Of a stretch of 64,000 bases of DNA, positions 62,154-64,000 are shown one piece after another. This DNA is from an uncultured Bacteroides sp. (lineage in GTDB: Bacteria; Bacteroidota; Bacteroidia; Bacteroidales; Bacteroidaceae): positions 1-64,000 of the forward strand of contig USEY01000002.1 in NCBI GenBank assembly GCA_900553815.1, read 5' to 3'. How positions within the stretch are numbered: position 1 is the stretch's first letter; each line of letters opens with the position of its first letter. The notes beneath the pieces are model-generated. The model ran no database searches and was not told where the DNA came from. It saw only the letters and a list, made by a program, of their open reading frames with translations. Position numbers and translations under genes: made by a program.

Positions 62154-62161
62154 CAAAGATA
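62154..62161 (-). promoter_or_regulatory. possible -7 box for the minus-strand sulfatase
   Basis: TATCTTTG on the minus strand fits TAnnTTTG and lies 77 bp upstream of the start at 62076. Confidence 0.45.
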
Positions 62162-62259
62162 CGATTAAAAAACGGCTAAACTCCTGTCTATAAACATATC
62201 CTGCGCTATAATTTAGCTTCTTTAACAGGCTTCTTCCCGACAATAAGCAAACAAATGCC

Positions 62260-62267
62260 TACTTTTA
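62260..62267 (+). promoter_or_regulatory. possible -7 box for the plus-strand sulfatase
   Basis: TACTTTTA, one base away from TAnnTTTG and identical to the mraZ box, lies 25 bp upstream of the ATG at 62293. Confidence 0.4.
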
Positions 62268-62292
62268 TTCTATAAATCTTCTTTATTGACTC

Positions 62293-63819
62293 ATGAAAAC
62301 CCAGAAAACCCTACTTCTCGGCTCGCTGCTGCTATGCGGCACCAGCCTGGCGGCGCAAAAACAAGAGCGTCCCAACATTCTGTTCATCCTGTGCGACGAC
62401 ATGGGATACGGCGACCTGGCCTGCTACGGACAACCCTACATCCGCACTCCCCACATTGACCAACTGGCCGCCGAAGGCATGCGCTTCACCCAGGCCTACG
62501 CCGGAAGTCCCGTCAGTGCCCCTTCGCGCGCGTCACTGATGACCGGACAACACACCGGCCACTGCCTGGTGCGCGGCAACAAGGAATACTGGCCGCAGAG
62601 CCCCGTCGTGATGTATGGCAACAACCGCGACTACGGCGTCGTGGGCCAGATGCCCTACGACCCGCAGCACATCATCCTGCCCGAAGTGATGAAGCAGAAC
62701 GGATACACCACCGGCATGTTCGGTAAGTGGGCCGGAGGCTACGAAGGCTCGGAATCCACACCCGACAAGCGGGGCATTGACGAATACTACGGCTACATCT
62801 GCCAGTTCCAGGCACACCTCTACTACCCCAACTTCCTGAACCGCTACAGCAAGGCCATGGGCGACACGGCTGTGGTGCGCGAAGTGCTGGAAGAAAACAT
62901 AGCCTACCCCATGTTCGGCCCCGACTACGAAAAGCGTACCCAGTACTCGGCCGACCTTATCCACCGCAAGGCCATGGAATGGATTGACCGCCAGGATGGC
63001 CGGCAGCCGTTCATGGGCATACTGACCTATACCCTGCCCCACGCCGAGCTGGTGCAGCCCGACGACTCGCTGCTGCAAGCCTACAAGAAGCAGTTCTTCG
63101 AAGACAAGACCTGGGGCGGACAGGAAGGCAGCCGCTACAACGCCACCATACACACTCATGCCCAGTTTGCCGCCATGATTACAAGGCTCGACGCCTACGT
63201 GGGTGAGATAATGGACAAGCTGAAACAGAAGGGGCTGGACCAAAACACCATCGTAGTGTTTACCAGTGACAACGGCCCCCACGAGGAAGGCGGTGCCGAC
63301 CCCACCTTCTTCGGACGCGACGGCAAGCTGCGCGGACTGAAACGCCAGTGCTACGAGGGCGGCATCCGCATACCCTTCATCGTGCGCTGGCCCGAACGGG
63401 TGAAAGCCGGAACGGTAAGCGACCACCAGCTGGCCTTCTACGACGTGATGCCCACCTTCTGCGAACTTATCGGCGACAAGAAGTTCCCCAAGAAGTACCT
63501 CAACAAGCGACTGCCCGGCGACTGCTTCGACGGCATTTCTTTCGCCCCCGAACTGACAGGCCGCCCCGAAGCCCAGCAGAAGCACGACTACCTGTACTGG
63601 GAGTTCCACGAAACAGACCAGATTGGCGTGCGCATGGGCGACTGGAAGATGGTAGTGAAGAAAGGGATTCCCCATCTGTACGACCTCTCGACCGACATCC
63701 ACGAAGACCATGACGTGGCCGCACAGCATCCCGACATCGTGAACCGCATGAAAGCCATCATACAGGCCGAACACCGTCCCAGTGCCGACTTCAAGGTGAC
63801 GCTGCCTGCGACCGACTGA
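62293..63819 (+). CDS. S1 family sulfatase, serine type (GalNAc-6-sulfatase-like)
   Basis: This 508-residue exported sulfatase (signal peptide ending near LAAQ) has the metal site ILCDDMGYGD and the modification motif SAPSR at 75-79 with Ser75 as the formylglycine precursor, followed by SLMTGQHTG. FGKW, LPHAEL and SDNGPHEEGG are other active-site blocks. The overall sequence recalls Bacteroides N-acetylgalactosamine-6-O-sulfatases acting on chondroitin sulfate, so it would act with the PL8 lyases of this window; the exact specificity is inferred. It is divergent from the first sulfatase by 216 bp and is followed by a class I repeat array. Confidence 0.88.
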   Translation: MKTQKTLLLGSLLLCGTSLAAQKQERPNILFILCDDMGYGDLACYGQPYIRTPHIDQLAAEGMRFTQAYAGSPVSAPSRASLMTGQHTGHCLVRGNKEYWPQSPVVMYGNNRDYGVVGQMPYDPQHIILPEVMKQNGYTTGMFGKWAGGYEGSESTPDKRGIDEYYGYICQFQAHLYYPNFLNRYSKAMGDTAVVREVLEENIAYPMFGPDYEKRTQYSADLIHRKAMEWIDRQDGRQPFMGILTYTLPHAELVQPDDSLLQAYKKQFFEDKTWGGQEGSRYNATIHTHAQFAAMITRLDAYVGEIMDKLKQKGLDQNTIVVFTSDNGPHEEGGADPTFFGRDGKLRGLKRQCYEGGIRIPFIVRWPERVKAGTVSDHQLAFYDVMPTFCELIGDKKFPKKYLNKRLPGDCFDGISFAPELTGRPEAQQKHDYLYWEFHETDQIGVRMGDWKMVVKKGIPHLYDLSTDIHEDHDVAAQHPDIVNRMKAIIQAEHRPSADFKVTLPATD

Positions 63820-63886
63820 CTACAATCGGCCACCTCATCTGCCATGTCAGCCGAAAGCCCGGCAAGACATGCTCCACAGCCCATTT

Positions 63887-64000
63887 ATTAGTAGTCCACT
63901 GCTTGGTCGATAGCAGTGGACTACTAACGTATTGGGAGTGTACTGCTAACGCGATAGCAGTTAACTGCTAACACGACAGCAGTGGACTACTATCCAAAGC
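63887..64000. repeat. 22-bp palindrome array, class I, running off the window
   Basis: Units start at 63887, 63909, 63931, 63953 and 63975, exactly 22 bp apart, with centres CC, GG, GT, TA and GG in AGT-NN-ACT. A sixth would begin at 63997. It lies 67 bp after the sulfatase stop codon. Confidence 0.88.

Noticed and set aside
1125..64000. tRNA or rRNA genes in the intergenic gaps
   Set aside because: No cloverleaf with a TTCGA-type T-loop or rRNA-like segment was recognised in any gap longer than 100 bp; a covariance-model scan was not possible here.

Overview
The window looks like a chromosomal segment of a Bacteroidales bacterium, most likely Bacteroidaceae. The evidence is: -7 promoter boxes of the TAnnTTTG type, many lipoproteins with a cysteine lipobox, a DUF5017 lipoprotein next to a polysaccharide lyase, serine-type sulfatases, a membrane-spanning TPR/AraC regulator, BACON, fimbrillin and MACPF proteins, a glsA/glsB glycine-lipid pair, and the mraZ-to-ftsZ order typical of the group. 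Most genes are fairly GC-rich. AT-richer patches occur at 87-1124 and about 20050-21000. Genus and species cannot be fixed from sequence alone. I found no tRNA, rRNA, insertion sequence or CRISPR array.

Layout. (1) 1-3440: end of a glycan-utilisation locus, with a DUF5017 lipoprotein and a PL8 lyase. (2) 3590-8830: housekeeping genes, with a dihydrouridine synthase divergent from a U32 protein, then a thioesterase, dprA and an M20 hydrolase. (3) 8891-25535: an accessory region with a TPR/AraC regulator, periodic repeat arrays and a promoter, then nine co-directional genes: a BMP-family binding lipoprotein, a binding-protein/C13-protease fusion lipoprotein, five tandem BACON-MACPF lipoproteins, a 69-residue small protein and a fimbrillin/GLUG lipoprotein. 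(4) 26097-35087: a zinc-ribbon/FHA protein, the dut-TPR-DUF4292-EnvC-like operon, dgt, and the glycine-lipid acyltransferases. (5) 35379-38179: two ECF sigma factor genes, a small membrane protein, and a putative anti-sigma gene overlapping the second sigma gene. (6) 38388-55478: the division and cell-wall (dcw) cluster, headed by a visible MraZ operator and ending with a YqeY-type gene. (7) 55797-63819: a large chondroitinase-ABC-type PL8 lyase, a DUF4348 protein, twin winged-helix proteins and two divergent serine-type sulfatases.

How the genes fit together. The two PL8 lyases and two sulfatases at the ends of the window suggest depolymerisation and desulfation of host glycosaminoglycans (chondroitin sulfate, possibly hyaluronan). 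The most unusual gene set is the MACPF block. Five predicted surface pore-forming-fold lipoproteins lie downstream of two ligand-binding-type lipoproteins, one fused to a legumain/GPI8-type cysteine protease. This invites a model in which an extracellular cue sensed by the binding domains controls a protease acting on a MACPF battery. That model is inference from domain content and order only.

A second striking layer is intergenic. Seven arrays of short palindromes repeat with an exact 22 or 23 bp period: four with AGCAGT-NN-ACTGCT cores, two with GAAAC-N4-GTTTC cores and one with TCAC-N4-GTGA cores. A 21-bp direct-repeat set sits between one array and the MACPF-operon promoter. Separate 7-bp-period repeats precede several start codons. 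I know no named family for these arrays.
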